Of a stretch of DNA of 64,000 bases, positions 1-15,100 are shown one piece after another. Every line of letters begins with the position of its first letter. The first letter of the stretch is position 1. Both the position numbers and the translations under genes were made by a program. The notes under the pieces are model-generated. The model did not search any database and was not told where the DNA came from. It saw only the letters and a program-made list of their open reading frames with translations. Location of the stretch: the NCBI RefSeq assembly GCF_012273895.1, contig NC_052109.1, positions 1,984,001-2,048,000 of the forward strand. Reading direction: 5' to 3'. The DNA comes from Zerene cesonia. Taxonomy: Eukaryota > Arthropoda > Insecta > Lepidoptera > Pieridae.

Positions 1-113
1 TATTTAATAATTATAATTATTCAATTACAGTACGTTAGTTTTGCAGTTGTAATATATTCGTTTCTCTTTCTCCGTATTTGTACATTTAAAGCATAAAATA
101 ACACATAGTTCAC
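1..113 (-). other. papilin intron, partial
   Basis: Non-coding sequence after the donor (AAG|GTGAAC) of the last visible papilin exon. It is AT-rich with no other feature seen. The next papilin exon must lie left of the window. Confidence 0.7.
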
Positions 114-3100
114 CTTCATCGCATGGTCCAACATTGCAAACTTGTGTCGACTCAAGTATCGACTTTTCGTCGCAGTTTTTCGAGATTTCTTCTCCTTTCA
201 GACACGTGACACGTCGGTGCTGTTCTCCGCCGCCGCATTCTTTTGTACACTACATTACATTTTTATATGACTTTACATTCAAGGTTGTTTTAATAAAATA
301 TGTCATTGTAAATACGAACAATTTCCAAAAAAACAGATTTCACAGATTGTTGAGAAAGCTATAATAGAGGAATGTTTTAGAAATCCAAATTTCTAGTAAA
401 CAATTTTATTGTATAGGATTTAATAACATGCGTCTGTATTATAATTAGGTAATACTCGATAATGTAAATTATACCAATTAAAACTGTGATGAAAATTACA
501 TTTTTTCTTACATGTTTTATAAAATGGCAAAACGTGACATAAAACTAAGTATCTTTTCAGCTATTTTTTATTATTTATAAAATATTTTAGCACCTTGTGT
601 CGTGCAATGATGATGAATTACCTCAGACCAGGGTCCAGCGAACCACTTCGCGGGGCAGAGCTCGGTGGGCACCTCGCAGGGCGCGGTGTCGCGGTACCGC
701 TGGAGCGCGTCGCAGCGCGCGTCGCCCACGGGCCGCACGCTCGCGCCGTCGAACAGGCCGCAGAAGACGCGACGCGTCTTGTTCCCTTTGCCGCATTCCA
801 CTGAGCACTGCCAAAGATCACAGAATCTATATATCTTCTAATATATAAAATTCTCGTGTCACAGTTTTCGTTGCCAAACTCCTCCGAAACGGCTGGACCG
901 ATTCCTCTGAAATTTGGTAAGCATATTGGGTAGGTCTGAGAATCGGCTAACATCTATTTTTTATCCCGATATTCCTACGGGATACGGACTTACGCGGGTG
1001 AAACCGCGGGGCGCAGCTAGTATATATATAAAAGGATGTGATGTTAGTTACACTATTTATAACTCAAGAACGCATTACCCGATTTGGCTGAAAAACTGTA
1101 CAGAGGTAGCTTAGAACCAGGAGACGGACATAGGAAAGTTCTCCCGGTAATCCCACGGGAACGGGAACATGCGAGAAAAACCCCGGGTCTATCTTTCCTG
1201 CGACTACGCGGGCAAAGTCGCGGGAAAAGCTAGTAAGTTATATGCAGCACATCGGATGAATTCAGAATAATAATAGATTAGAGAAATATTCCTTTCCCAA
1301 ATGAATTAGAAAACAATAAGTATCACGACCTTCTTGTTTATAACATGCTTACGGTATATTTAAAACTGAATATGGATAAAAATGTTTTCTGTTTCACTAT
1401 TTTTGTTTACCATTCTCATACTTTTTTAAACCCTATTAAGCGCTTGTGAAATAGAAAGAGTGAATATATGCAACTATGATGAAATAGTTTATCCTAATCT
1501 ATACATTGATTTATTGTAAATTTCCTTTAAAAATGTCTCACATTGCTCCATTGCGTGGCGTACCACTGCACTTGGCAGGCGGGGAGCAGGTCGGGGTCGC
1601 ACGGCTCCTCCAGCACGTGCTGCGGGTGGTAGCTGCAGAAACTAGAGTTCACCACTTGATAGTCTTTTGTCACACATTGAGCCAATCGCGTACGTTTCTT
1701 CGACAGGCATGTGTCGCACTGCAATATTATGATTATTATTTATTTGAATTCTAAGCATTAAAAATATCATTACATAAATTCCTAATCCTCGGACTTAAAA
1801 TCGATAAGTCGGGGTTCGAGACCAGGCGAGCGTGCAGAAAATAAATTGATTTTTCAATTAATCTGCGCATGTGGATAACATCATCACTGCTCAAACGGTA
1901 AAGGAAAACATCGTGATGTCGAAAAATCTAAAGTTCGATGACATGTGACATCTGCCAACCCGCACTTGGCCAGCGTGGTGGATTATGGACTGAACCCTCA
2001 TGAGAGGCCTGTGCACCAGTGAGCAGATGATGGTGATGATGATGATGATGGCATAAATTGATAAAAAATTCAAACTTTGCGAATTGTTCTTAAACAAAAA
2101 GCATTGAATTTGCTTGTAAAAGAAATCAAAAAATTAAAAGTGTTATTTATTTGAGTTCTTAAGCCATTCTTTTTAAAACGCTTTTAATAGTCTCACCTGT
2201 ATGTTTGCATGTAACCAACTACCTTAAACTCAATTTAAATTTACTTTAAAGGAACAAAATTGTCAGGGTCGCTGACAATACAATAATTTCACGCGTGAAG
2301 TGTGTTTTTTTGTGCTTTTAAAATATATTTCTTAATTCTAGGTATATGCAAAGAAATTGAACATACTCCGGCCCAGTCAGTAAGCACCCAGTCAACTCCG
2401 TCACATGGGTGCAAAATGCAGGCTTTCTCCGCCGGCGGTCGTTCTTCAGAGCACTCCTCGTCATCGTACACTTCTACTCGACCGTTTATCTTTTGGTAGC
2501 AGACCACTTCACGTATCTGTTTTCCTGGTCCGCACAATTTGTCGCACTAGAAGGATAAGGAGCAGTGTAAAAAATTTCAAACGAGTGTTTACGATTTTAA
2601 GCTTTTATAATAGGGTCTAATCTAAATCTTAAGTTTGCAAATATAGGGAAAATAATGAAATTATCCAAGTTTCTGTACCAAATAATTAAGAAATTAACAA
2701 ATTCTTCATTAATCAGAAATGAATTTTGTGTGTTTAAATCACAAAAATAAATGAAAATGCTTACAGGTCTCCAAGGGCCAGTGAACCAGGTCGGGCAGGT
2801 TGCGTTTTGATTACATTCCTGGTAAAGTTCCGGTTTCGGTCCATAAACATCGAAGCACTCTTTATCAGCCGTGATCGATTTCATTCTAGGATTTTTTTTA
2901 CACGTAAATCAATAATGAAAAATAAAGCTAGGAAGAATACTGTAGCTTTTTAAAGAAAGTTATCATCATATTCATGACAAGATTCGATGCGACAAATATA
3001 TATGCATACCATATAAAAATCATTGCGTAAAAATCCGTTATTGTTTTTTTTCCCAAAGGGACAATTTAACTGCATTTTACATCCAAAAAAAGTACCAATA

Positions 3101-6100
3101 ATAAGTACCCCTGAATGACGATCTTCTCACAGTACACCTGTCGGGAGCGGGTGCCGCCCGCTCCGCACGGCTTCGAACAAGGGCTCCACGGCCCCTCGAC
3201 CCAGCGCGGCGGGCACGCGTCCGTGTTGCACGTCTGGTTGGTGGGCGGCTTCAGCCCCGCCTCGCACAGGCTATCGTCCACCACGTCCAGTTCCTCGCGA
3301 GACCGACACGTCACATTGCGGGTTTGTGTGCCTTTGAAATGTGATTATCAATTATTTTTGTGTTTGATAATGTATAAGGGTTGAGAAGTTAATGTCATTT
3401 ATTTAAGTATTGAAGAAAACAACTATGCATTTATGAGAATATATGAAAAATTATCATAGGTAGAATTTCATTTTATAATAATGTTCATAGTGTGTACGTC
3501 TTTTCAATCAAATCATTCTAAATACGTATCTAATCAATCAACCTAAAATACGTATATAACATTACCTCCTCCGCAAGTAGCGCTGCAAGGAGAGAACTCT
3601 TCATGTACCCAGTTGTATTGCTGGTTAGGAGGTGGGGCCAGAGCTGACGGCACGCTGTACTCGTATTCAATTCCAACGTTGTCTTCTTGTAGAAGAATCT
3701 GCGAGAAATAATACAAATTACTTAGAAGCTGTGACATTAAATTGGTGCATAATAATTTGTTAATTGTGCCATAAAGTTTTATTTATGCTGAGAACATGAA
3801 GTACGTTTAAAATAAGCTATAGTGATTGTTTAAATACAATATTGCTGTATCTCAGATAACAGATAACAGAGAAGGCCCTTATGTAGAGTATATGTCTTTT
3901 TTCTTATATCTTTATACTATTAATAGTCGTCACTTATTTAAATTGACGGTTTTGCCCGTGGTACATTTATATATGGCCTATGTGACTCAGTGAAGTTGCA
4001 GCTTTCTAAGGGTGAAATAATTTTTGTAATCGGTCCATTGTATTTTACGTGAATACAAACATACAATAATACAAAAGATCCCTCTTTATAATTTAATAAT
4101 ATTGTGTAGACATTCGTTTGAATTCGCATTAATATAAATTAGTTCAATTCACTAGATAAACTGGGAAGATACTTTCGTCCCTGTCCAATAATTTAGACGA
4201 TACTTAGGCTCGACCTAATTTAGACGATAAGTATCCATAGTTTTGGATATTACGTTGCCTACAACGTATCAATTTAAATTATACATATCAATATAGATTT
4301 TATTCTTATTTAATATTTCTTGTTCTACTATACACCTACTACTTATCGTATTCAATAATAGCCAGTTCTTACTGATAAATAAAGCGATTCGTTGATCGGT
4401 CCCAGCGAGCGCAGTTTGTCTGGCGCTGCGAAACCTTGCTGGCTCCTCTCATAGTGCCAAAGAGATCCCGCGATTATCGTGCTTCGAGGGAAGTCTATGT
4501 GATAATCGCCGTTAAGATAGTAAGTATTATCCTCCTTCGCTCGCAGTGCTGAAAATTTTATTTATTACTTAAATTGAGAAATATTAATCCGTATTTTAAT
4601 AAAACTTCTATGGATAAACAAATATTTGTAATAGATTTTCTATTTGGTAGAATTTTTCTAGCGTATTTATAACATTTGATAACTGATTTTTAATTTTCCA
4701 ATAATACAATCGTAATTAAATAACATTTGTAATAAAAAAGTGACTGACTTACCGAGATAATTACTCGATGCGTTTACTTCTGCTATGATTATGTTGGTCG
4801 CTCCTTGGGGTATTAATAATATGTCATTGTAACCTGAAAATTAAAACATTGTAACAAAAAGATCATACTTTATATATCGTATCCAAAAGTATAAATTATC
4901 GTCGTGCATTTTTAGTATTTTCTAATAAAACATTACCTATGCACCTACTTTTTTTCATTTTTCAGTACACAATAAAATAAAGAATCTACTTTTTATTATT
5001 TTTCGAATGAAAAGCGATAAAAGCGAACCTTTAGTGAGATCTTGCGTGTCGATGATTCCGCTGTTGGTAAAGCAGTTGGTGCCGTTCCCACGACACTGAC
5101 GGCATTTGTCCTCCCGTGCGTTGGACCCCAGCATCATGTCACAGCCCACCGGCTAGTGTATGCAATAAGTCGTATTTCAAATCCGTTAGCCAATTAAAAC
5201 TTATATTTAATGCGGATGTTCCTATACATTATGCTTTCTCATTTTCATTAACAAATATGCTAAATTAAACAGACACAAAACATATATCTAGTGTGAAACT
5301 GAAAACTACCCTGAGTACTAGTATGTGTATAAAATTACGTAATTAAACATTTAAAGCACTTCTTATCAACCCATTTTTTGAGACTTGAATTATTTTATTA
5401 AAATGTCTATATAATTATTGATTTTAAGAAAAATATTCATGTGCCCAATCAATGTATTTTATTTATATTAGTGACATTGTTTTTATATCTGAAAATGACA
5501 AATCGCACAACTCAAGTGCAGGTGAGTTAGTAATCAAACATCGCACATTTGCCTGGATTAAGTACCTTTTCTTATTTTAACATCTTATTATGGCTAGAAC
5601 GTATAGTTAAGTGCTTATTCATAGCATAACTGACCTGGCAAGTACCATTTACACAAACGTCGAACGACTCTTCGTTGCATCGAGTACCGTCCACCACCTT
5701 TTTTTGTTGACGGTAGTAAAAGCGCTCCCCGCGCGGCATGCAGTTCAATTCACAAGGATTTAAAGCTTTCGTGTAGGGAACCCATCTGAAATAATGAATC
5801 AATGAATTAATCAAATACTCTTTATTCTAATTATAAGACACATATTTGAAAAATAAGTTCTGGTGGTGCATGATAATAAATACTGAAAGTACTAGTATGA
5901 TACTATATAAAATACAAGAAATTGATAAATAACAACGTAACGTAATAATCCTTAATCCGATATCGGACTACATGGCAGGCTCAGGCTAAGAAAAATAATC
6001 TTAAAATCGATTCCACCCGTAAAAAGTTATGAGGAAACAAAGACAAAAAATATATTTGAGTTGATAACTTCCTTTTTTCGAAGTCAGTTGAAAAGTAGGA

Positions 6101-9100
6101 TTTATCACTGAAAACAAATAACCTAACCTAACAAGGGTAACATATTTAAGAATACATACTTATATTTTTGTCCACGGAACCTCACATTGTCGTATTCAGA
6201 GCACTGCTCGGATCGGAAATCCCCTGAGTTTTCAGGACAATCTTGAGTCTGGCAGGAAAAATATTTCGTATCTCCGCCACTGCACAGTGGCTGTCCATCT
6301 GACCTGAAATTCGTGTTAATATAATAATATTTGCTTAGTAGCTACTCAGTAATCTGTGGTTAAATCGTAACATCTATCCGTATATTTTGCTCTTAAAATA
6401 AACGCTACTGATAAAGCTTTAATTGTGTTAACTCTTTTTTGCCTCTGTCTTTTAAATTGGTATATAATCCTATTAAAAAATATATAAGAAAGCTATAGTT
6501 TCCAAAACAAGGTTTATATCTAAAAATAATACATACCCGAATTCTAAACATATTCTCTTCTGGCTGGCAACACCACCGCCACAAGTCCTAGAACACGGCG
6601 AGACTTCGCCCCACTCGCCCCAAGCGCCGCCGCCTATGCCCCCCGGTATAACATATGAAGATGGAAGGAAGAGCCCTGCGCCTTGCCGCCTGTGCCTTAT
6701 TCGGTGACCGTGAATCTGAATTACAGAACAAGGTCTATTTAAAAAATAATTATATTAAAAAAATATCTCTTTACTAGCCGGTTACCACAGTCTGTTTCTC
6801 ATGTCTGTTTTCAATGAAGAAATAGATACTAGGTGTTCGCCCTCGGAACCGCCCGGGTAGTCATCATTCACTCGGGAATGATTAAGGTTAAACAAATTTT
6901 CAAATTGGTCCAGAAGGTTTGGAGCCTATTAAATCGAAACAAACTAAAAAACCCTTCTATGAATATTTCTCTTTTTCCTTACAAATAGTAGTAGTAATAG
7001 TTTATTTAATAACAAGAATTCATACGTATTCAGATTATTCAGCGTCAACTTTAACATTATTTGATATCTTAGTAAAATTTTAGTTTTATATGTATATGTC
7101 ACATAAGTGTGTGCATTACTAGCAACACTCAAATACAATATGTGTTTAAATTCATCGATTTAATTTTAATTACGCTCATGTGCGTACGTACATCATATAA
7201 ACAAGCTATCGTGTGATCGTAGGACACGGCCACCCGCCGATGTGCAAGCGGCTTTACCGCGTCTTCACCGCGGGAAAGTTCTACAATATTGTTATGACGA
7301 TAAACAACTTGTAGCGATTCTCGAGCATTGGTCTTTGAAGATAGATATAGGAGTTATGGCTATTAAATGAGCGATCATTTTTTATTTAGATTTTGAGGAG
7401 GTTGCTTTTGGAGAAATTCAAGGAGAGCACCAGATTTAATTTTCAATTGTTTAGAAGTATAACATTCAAAAATGTTGCCTGTTTCTTTTTCATTACTTAA
7501 TCATTGATATAAAGTCTTAAAGGTTTCAATTTTTATAACTGAGAATAATGTTACATAATTTTACAAATTAAACATCCTTTTTTTATAATTGGATTGTTGT
7601 TTGTTTTAATTTACACATTATTTAATAAAGGATGGTTGTGTTAAAATTATGTTAGATAGTTTATAGAACAGATAAAATCTACTGAGTGTAGGTAAAAACA
7701 GTTACAGAACATTTATTGAAAAATTCATAGACCACCAATTTCGAGGCTGTTAATATTTACTGCACTAGTGTTTGGATTGGATGCATAATGCAACACGAAG
7801 CAGTATTTACTTGCGCCCACGTTGCACACCTGCCATGAAATCCATAAGATTCAATAGTTCGTTCTCGTTAAAGATCAAAACATCCGGTCGTTTAATGTTT
7901 TCTAGTTCAAGTGGGTATACAAATGACGTATGTCAAGAAATATAAGTGATCTACGTGTATAGTGTACACACTCAGTTGGTTATGTGTATAGTATTATGTT
8001 ATCTGGGTATATGTTGACATTTTTCTTGCTCGTAGGTAGAACAAAAAACGGAGGGAAAAACGAGTATACCATTTTTGCAAAGACAGAATGTTTTTTTTTC
8101 TTTTTGTTTTTGCTTGTTTCAAGACTGGCAGTTTTTTTTTTAATTTTTCTCACCTTCGAACTAGTATTGACTAAATATAGTATTGCAGTAGTACAATTTT
8201 GGATTCTCAATTAAAACAGTCTCCCTCAATAATTCCATTCCATACTGTAGTCCAATACATGGATGCGTGCTAAATCTAAATATATATCAAACTTAATAGA
8301 CCGAGTCTTAAACAAGCTAATATAAAAAGACAATGTCCTCATAAATCGCCTAACACGAGCAATGAGCTAACCGAATTTTTAGTGCTGTAGATGACCGTCC
8401 TAGTTGGTCATAAGCTAACGTACCCATCAATTGAAGGCGCCTTTTGATTAGATTTATGACTCTTTAGAGAGATCAATTAGTATTTCGATAAGGTTGTCAA
8501 CGAATACCTATATATAAAGATAAATTAATTGCTTCAAAATATGTTATGAGCTTTTATTTATGTTCCTTTTTGCATTTTTTTGGTGTGCGATAAATCTTAC
8601 TATTTGAATGTAAAATGTCATGTTATGTTTTTTTAAAAGTATTTTTATTGGGATTCTTGTCAAGATAGACGCAATGTAATGAGTCTAGACTAATAAGTCT
8701 AGGTCTCTTAGGTCCTATTCTTTCAGGTTAAAATACTTTTATCCCGTCTTCAGCTAGCATATTATGTACAAACCTCGAATCACCTTGCTTTTTTGTATTA
8801 TAGGCAATTTATAATAAAAATTGACGAAACAAAAAAGATTTTAATTATATAAAATAACAACAACCCTCGCGTGACAACCCTACATATCATGAAAATGTTA
8901 GTCTCACGCTGTGAATTCCACGTGTTTAAATGTTATATGATGTAGAAATGAAATTGAAAGTAATTTGTATGGTATTATTATTACCATGGTTTTTAATTTA
9001 TGATTAACTTTTGCCTGCGGCTTTTCATAGAATCGTGGGAAATATTACTAGATTATTTTCTATAGTTTCTACACATAATTCACAAAAATATATTTATTGA

Positions 9101-12100
9101 GTAGTTATTTATTTATTTAATGGTATTTCTGTCGAATTATAAATAAATAAGAAGTATCTATCGTTACAATCTATTCCGTTTTAATAAATATTCCATGAAA
9201 ATTATAAAATGTTCTATTTTCAGCAACACTTCAGGCATTAAAAACCCATTCTAATCATAGATATAGTCACAATTTATGCGACTGTCCGCAAATTGCGTTC
9301 AATAGACGAAGCAATTCGAAACCTAGCTAAAAATTGATTTATTAACGTATTGTGAAAACAGATGTCTCATTAAATTGGACGGTATAAGGTTAGATGGTGA
9401 TTTATGAGAGCGGCGGGATTCAAAGTCAAGGCTCGTTGTGGGAGAGGTCAATGGTATAGCGGCCTATTGCTTAATATGTGTTCTTTGGCATTCACAGGGT
9501 GAGGGTCAAATCATCGGGAGGTCTGTCAATAGAAGTCAGTTTTGAGAATATAAATATTTATTGTAGATACTCGTGACAACGATATATTAATTCGAAGTTT
9601 CAATACTATACTATTAAATAACAATCTTTGGATTTTACTCTCAGCGAAAAATTTTCTCCATGTTTTATTTTTTTAGTTTTATAGGATAAACATGCTAATG
9701 TTAATATAAAAAAAAAGATTATTTGTATGTTGCTATTGATTTAATTTATTATTTTTTCTTAAGCTTTAACTGTTGTTCCCAAAAATGGAGATTCAATTTG
9801 ACTGTATTTTTTTTACTTTTATTACTTCATGATAACTCGATGTTACCCCCAGGGACATCGGAGACCTTTTATGTTGAGAAAAATTATACAGTTTAATAAT
9901 AACTACTTACGTGTGAGAAATGATGCCTTGAAGCCGTCCACGATATACAATTAATAATAAAGATGGCTGCCACCAGCAGCAATCTGTAACAACAAATGCA
10001 ATAGACCATTAATATCAAGTGCACTACATGCTTGCTATAAGATTAATATTAGTGTGTAAAGAATTAGGAAAATTATACATTATGACTTTTACAATGGTCA
10101 GTTTGGTGCCATAGTATATCGAAGTATAAACCTAAACCACAGAATGTGTTTCGTCCATCGTTCAGGGAGAAAAACTATTTGAAAGGCTTCTGTAAAAAGA
10201 AACAGAGAATGAAATAAACGACCACACCATAAGCCTTCAATCTAATGAAAGTTGTAAAAAGCATAAATAAAACACGTAATTGTCGCTATACGACGTAAAG
10301 TTTTGGTGTGAAACTTCCATTTAAGGTAATCACTCTGGTTCATACTAGGTAAAGTAATGAATATAAATAAAAAACATTCGAAAAATGTTAACAAGTGGAC
10401 GCGACCGAGCGATAGATGAGGAGTAAATTTTATCGCTTTCCGAACATCTCAAAACACTTTGTGTCCAATTACACGAGTTAGAGTTGAGGTAAGTATTTGA
10501 TAGGTTCATTCTTAGGTATGGGTTGTTGATGAAATTGTTAGATACGAACGGCGTGATCTGCTGCCGCGCTTCTATCTGATATCATCTTTATTGGCTTGTG
10601 GCTCAAGTTATCAAATTATTTGATGCTACAAGGACCGCCCGTGACTGTGAAATGAATAAAAACTAAATATCATTTTAATGGAACATTTCTCTTGAAGCAT
10701 ATTTTTTTTGTGTTACATTTTTAGTCAGTATCATAACATAGAGTTCTATGAGTTTAGTGATTTTTTGTAGCTTACTACGGGACTGAGGATTACTACAATA
10801 ATGAGTATAATTTAATATCAAGACTTCCAGAATAACCAATCGATTGAAAACTCAAATGTTTTTAAAACTTGGACCAGCACAAAAGCTATTTAATCCCGTG
10901 GGATAATAAAGTATAGAAAGCAAGCAGGATGAAAGAAATGTTAATTAGCGGCCATGACTCTGAACAAAGACGTATTCACCTTGATATCATAGTAATTAGT
11001 TTGTGAAAGACGTGATAAAAACAATGCAAGAATGTATAGACATCATATACTCAACGTGTAATACAATCTTAGTTGCATAAGATAAACTCATAACTTCATG
11101 AAAACGGCACTTTAAAATTTAAATATATTGTCTTTAAGTGGGATTTCTAGGGAGTTCAAATGGTTGGTTAATTTAAAATCTATGCATACAACGAAGACTC
11201 CATTGAAGAATCAAGCTGCACGTTATGTATTGCAATAACATCGACACAATTTAAGGATAAGAAGAAGGAGGATCTAAAAGGAGATCTACGAAATACAGCC
11301 AAACCTACACATCCGGTTCGGTCATCATGTCTTAAAAGTAGGTCCAAATCTATTCATAATTGACGTAATCTGTTTAATATTCAAGTATTTGGAAGTGTAA
11401 CAATTGTGCAACTATAAAGAATGATGTGTTTTTTGTAATTTGGAATATATTGATCATTATTAACACGCTTTTTTAAAATATATTTTTATATTTATATTAA
11501 ATTCACCTATATGTTTGAATATAACCGAGTCGGTTACGGCCGGTCGGTACATATAGATGAAAAATTAAAATTTAGATTTGGTTTTGACCCACTTTATACG
11601 GAAATATTTAATTACAGCTTTGTATTCTCATCAATCTTTAACAATACAATAATATATGTTTTTCCTATTTTCCTGATTAGGATCATAATCATCATTATCT
11701 TCAGCCACTGTATGTATCTTCCCACTGCTGGGACACAGGCTTCCTATTAGTGTTCAAGCCATAATCCACCACGCTGATTAAATGCGTCAAGTTGCAATTA
11801 TATGAACGTGTTATATTTTCATTTTTCTATTTTTTTCTTTTTCCGTTTTCATTCTATTTCCGTAAATCATTAGTTTTTATAGCCTAACGGAATATGTGAT
11901 TGGGCAAGAAAACTAGGGACATAATGCAGTCTAATATAATTAATTTTTGTTAAACCTAAGGCGTGTTTTGTTAAACCTAACCCGTAAGGCGAAGGTACCA
12001 CTATTTTCATATACACATTGAAAAGGAAATGTAAATTATCAACACAATTAGTCATATATCGGCCACATAGCACGTTTGGCCCGAGGATGTAACATTTGAT

Positions 12101-15100
12101 ATACAAATGCGATGATACAGTTAATTTGCGGCATTGCGAGATGAACTTGGCATTGCAAATATCGTGTTCCGCGGGAAGGTAAGCCGATCCGCCTGTCAAT
12201 TAACATTACAGCGGCTGATTTATAGTCGCTCCATGGTTTTTTGTTCGCTACTGTGTTTTTCTTTTGGTACGATTGTTTTGGTGGGAGCAAATGATTACAT
12301 TTGTTTGGATTAGACTACGGTGTTTTTAGAGACGTTTTTAGTTATTTTTTGGGTTCCGTACCCAAAGGGTAAACCTATTACTAAGACTGCTGTCCGTTTA
12401 GCTGTTGTCTAGAATTGCATGGATGATCAATTTTTCAGCAATTGCTCTTTAGCTTATTTTTGCACACTAACTTTAAGAGTTCCACTTAGTGTCGCGAGAA
12501 TTAACAGCAATATTAATGCGACTGTGGGGTAAGAATTAAAGAAACGAATAATGCATGGTTGTGTTTATTTTCAACATCTCGTTTAGTTGTCTGAAATGTA
12601 ATGTGGCGGCTACATACCCTCAAATTACCTTTTGTGAAGGTAAAAGACGTGGGATCTGTCGGACTGTAGATAATTATTTTGTTGAAGGCTACGTATTTCT
12701 ATCTGTTTTATTCTTAACAAACAAAAATAATAAAAAGCTCGACTTTTGAATAAAGAATATTATGTGATTCAATATATTTAGATACCTATCGCGTTATTAC
12801 CCTGATTGCTTGTGATATAACTTAGGCATTTAAGACAGACGTAAGATCTTTTGTAATATTATTTTTTGTATAAAGAATTGTATTAGCAAAAAAGATAGAT
12901 GTTAATATTTTAACTAGTCCTATAAATAATCACATAGCTACGGTGGAAACAAAAATACGATCTCTTTGAATTTCCCCCGTGTCTTTGAATAGGTGCTTGG
13001 CACAAATTGCAATGTTTGCATTGGTTTGTTGAATTTCGACAAAGATTTGCTCTAAACTCGAATACTCTTGTTTACATTGACTTTATGGAATCGTCTGTTA
13101 TTGTTAGCCCAGTGGTTTTAGAGTACATTGCTACATAAACGTTAAAAACTGTTAAAAAATCTGATGTTGTCTGGAAGTGTAATTCGATACCTACCTTGTC
13201 TCGCATCAAATTAAACATTAGATATTGTTTTATAAACAAACAATTTTAATGGTAAACACGCATAATTTTCCGGGCATTCGGGTTTTTACAATGGTCGTTC
13301 GTTATTTTGCGTATGCGAATATGAAAAACTAATAAAATTATCAAACGTTACTCGTCGGTGTTGTCTCGTAAAACGCGTAATTTACAATGGCAGCGTATAG
13401 TCCGCGGTGTCATTATAAAATGTTTACTGAAATCGATTTCATGGCTGCTTCTTGTTGATGCTTATTTGAAAATAATGCGGGCGGAAGATATCTCAGAACG
13501 GTAACAATGATAGCTTGTTGCTTAGCTTCGATCGGCTTCACTCGCGTCCACTTCACGTTATTACACGTAAACATACAAATATACATGGAACATACAATTA
13601 ATATAACATATCCATATTAACAGAATATAATGAAAAGAGAATTCTTTTCATTATATTTTATTTTCATTATAACATATTCATATTATATTCATATTCATTA
13701 CTTGAATCATTACATGTTTTGTTTTCTGAGCATAAAAAGTACAAAAATTGTCTTTGTCCTCTAACAATGTATACGTTTTAAGTCTCATAAAAATATAGGC
13801 GTAGCATTACAGTCGGATATTCAACAGTACGTATTTATTATTGATTCATCTTAACTTCAACACAGTAATATGACAAAAGTATTTATAGATGCATCAACAA
13901 CAATAATGTATTATTTCAAAAACCCTCACGTGCAAATCGACTCAACCAACGATAACTATATATAAAATATTAACTTCAAGTGGCTATAGATAGCCATTTA
14001 AATTATTTTTAAACGCATTGTGTATGCAAAGTCCCATTACGCGCTTCCGACCTGACGCCGACGCGTCTGCTAAAACTATTAACATATAGCGCAAGAGTCA
14101 CGTTGAATTCTATTAAATAAGTATTATGATTATAACAACATAGCGCCATGAAAGAAACCGATAGTGAATTCATTTCTGTACAGCTAGTAACATATTACTT
14201 TTCGTTCAAATAATTAAGATAACAAAGGTTTATATTTTAAATAAATTGTGCCTACAGATAATAATTAATTAAAATAATGATGAACAATCCAATAAAAACT
14301 TAATGTGGTTTTATAACTCTGTATTATTTATAGGCATGCCAAATTTCGTACCTGCTGCTCCATCCGCGTGACTTTCGAATTTTTTCTTCAGATTTTGACT
14401 TATTATAGATGTAATAACTCATTAACTTTAACTCTTAGTCTAAGCGCCTTGTAACGAGCTAAAAATATCATCTGATGCGCGTTAGCTTCAAATGCCATTA
14501 TTTGTGGATAAATGTTTTCCGCGAATAAATAATTTATGACTCCATTAAGGTATTGTTAAACGTTACGATTCATGAAAGATAAACTAACAGAAATAGTTAA
14601 CATGAGTTTCAAAAGGTAAGAAAGTCGTATTCGTATAAAGTCGAGTCGGTTTATTGATATTTAATTAGCACATTTAATGTAGCTTAAATTTCAATCAATT
14701 TTCCGACGTAAATATCGTATTTTAAATAAATTTAATCGCATATCATCGGCATTTAATGAAAATCTCCCTATTTCTCTATAATTATTAATGAAGCATATGA
14801 GATTTTTTTAACTGACATTTAACCTGTTTTTTATTACGCAAACTTTCTATTTTGTTTATTTTTTAATGAACGTAGCACATAAAAAATTGCATAACTTTTT
14901 AAAGGAAACCATTTATTTACTCCAATTGTCAGTGGAGCGAAGCTTTTATAAACAAATGTATCACTCGCATCGCAGACTTGTATGATGTAATGCTAATCCA
15001 TTGTATAAATAGGTTATATTAATCGTTGACAAAGCCCACGGGTATGGCTCGCCAATTTTAATGGGATAACTGTTGAAATGACGCCATCCTAACGGGTTGA

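Noticed and set aside
595..953. Overlapping plus- and minus-strand frames rich in Arg and Ala
   Set aside because: Shadows of the GC-rich papilin TSR exon 622-807 in other frames, extended into Helitron-like sequence.
3115..3384. Plus-strand frame of 89 codons
   Set aside because: Antisense shadow of papilin exon 3109-3331, whose minus frame has the conserved Cys/Trp pattern.
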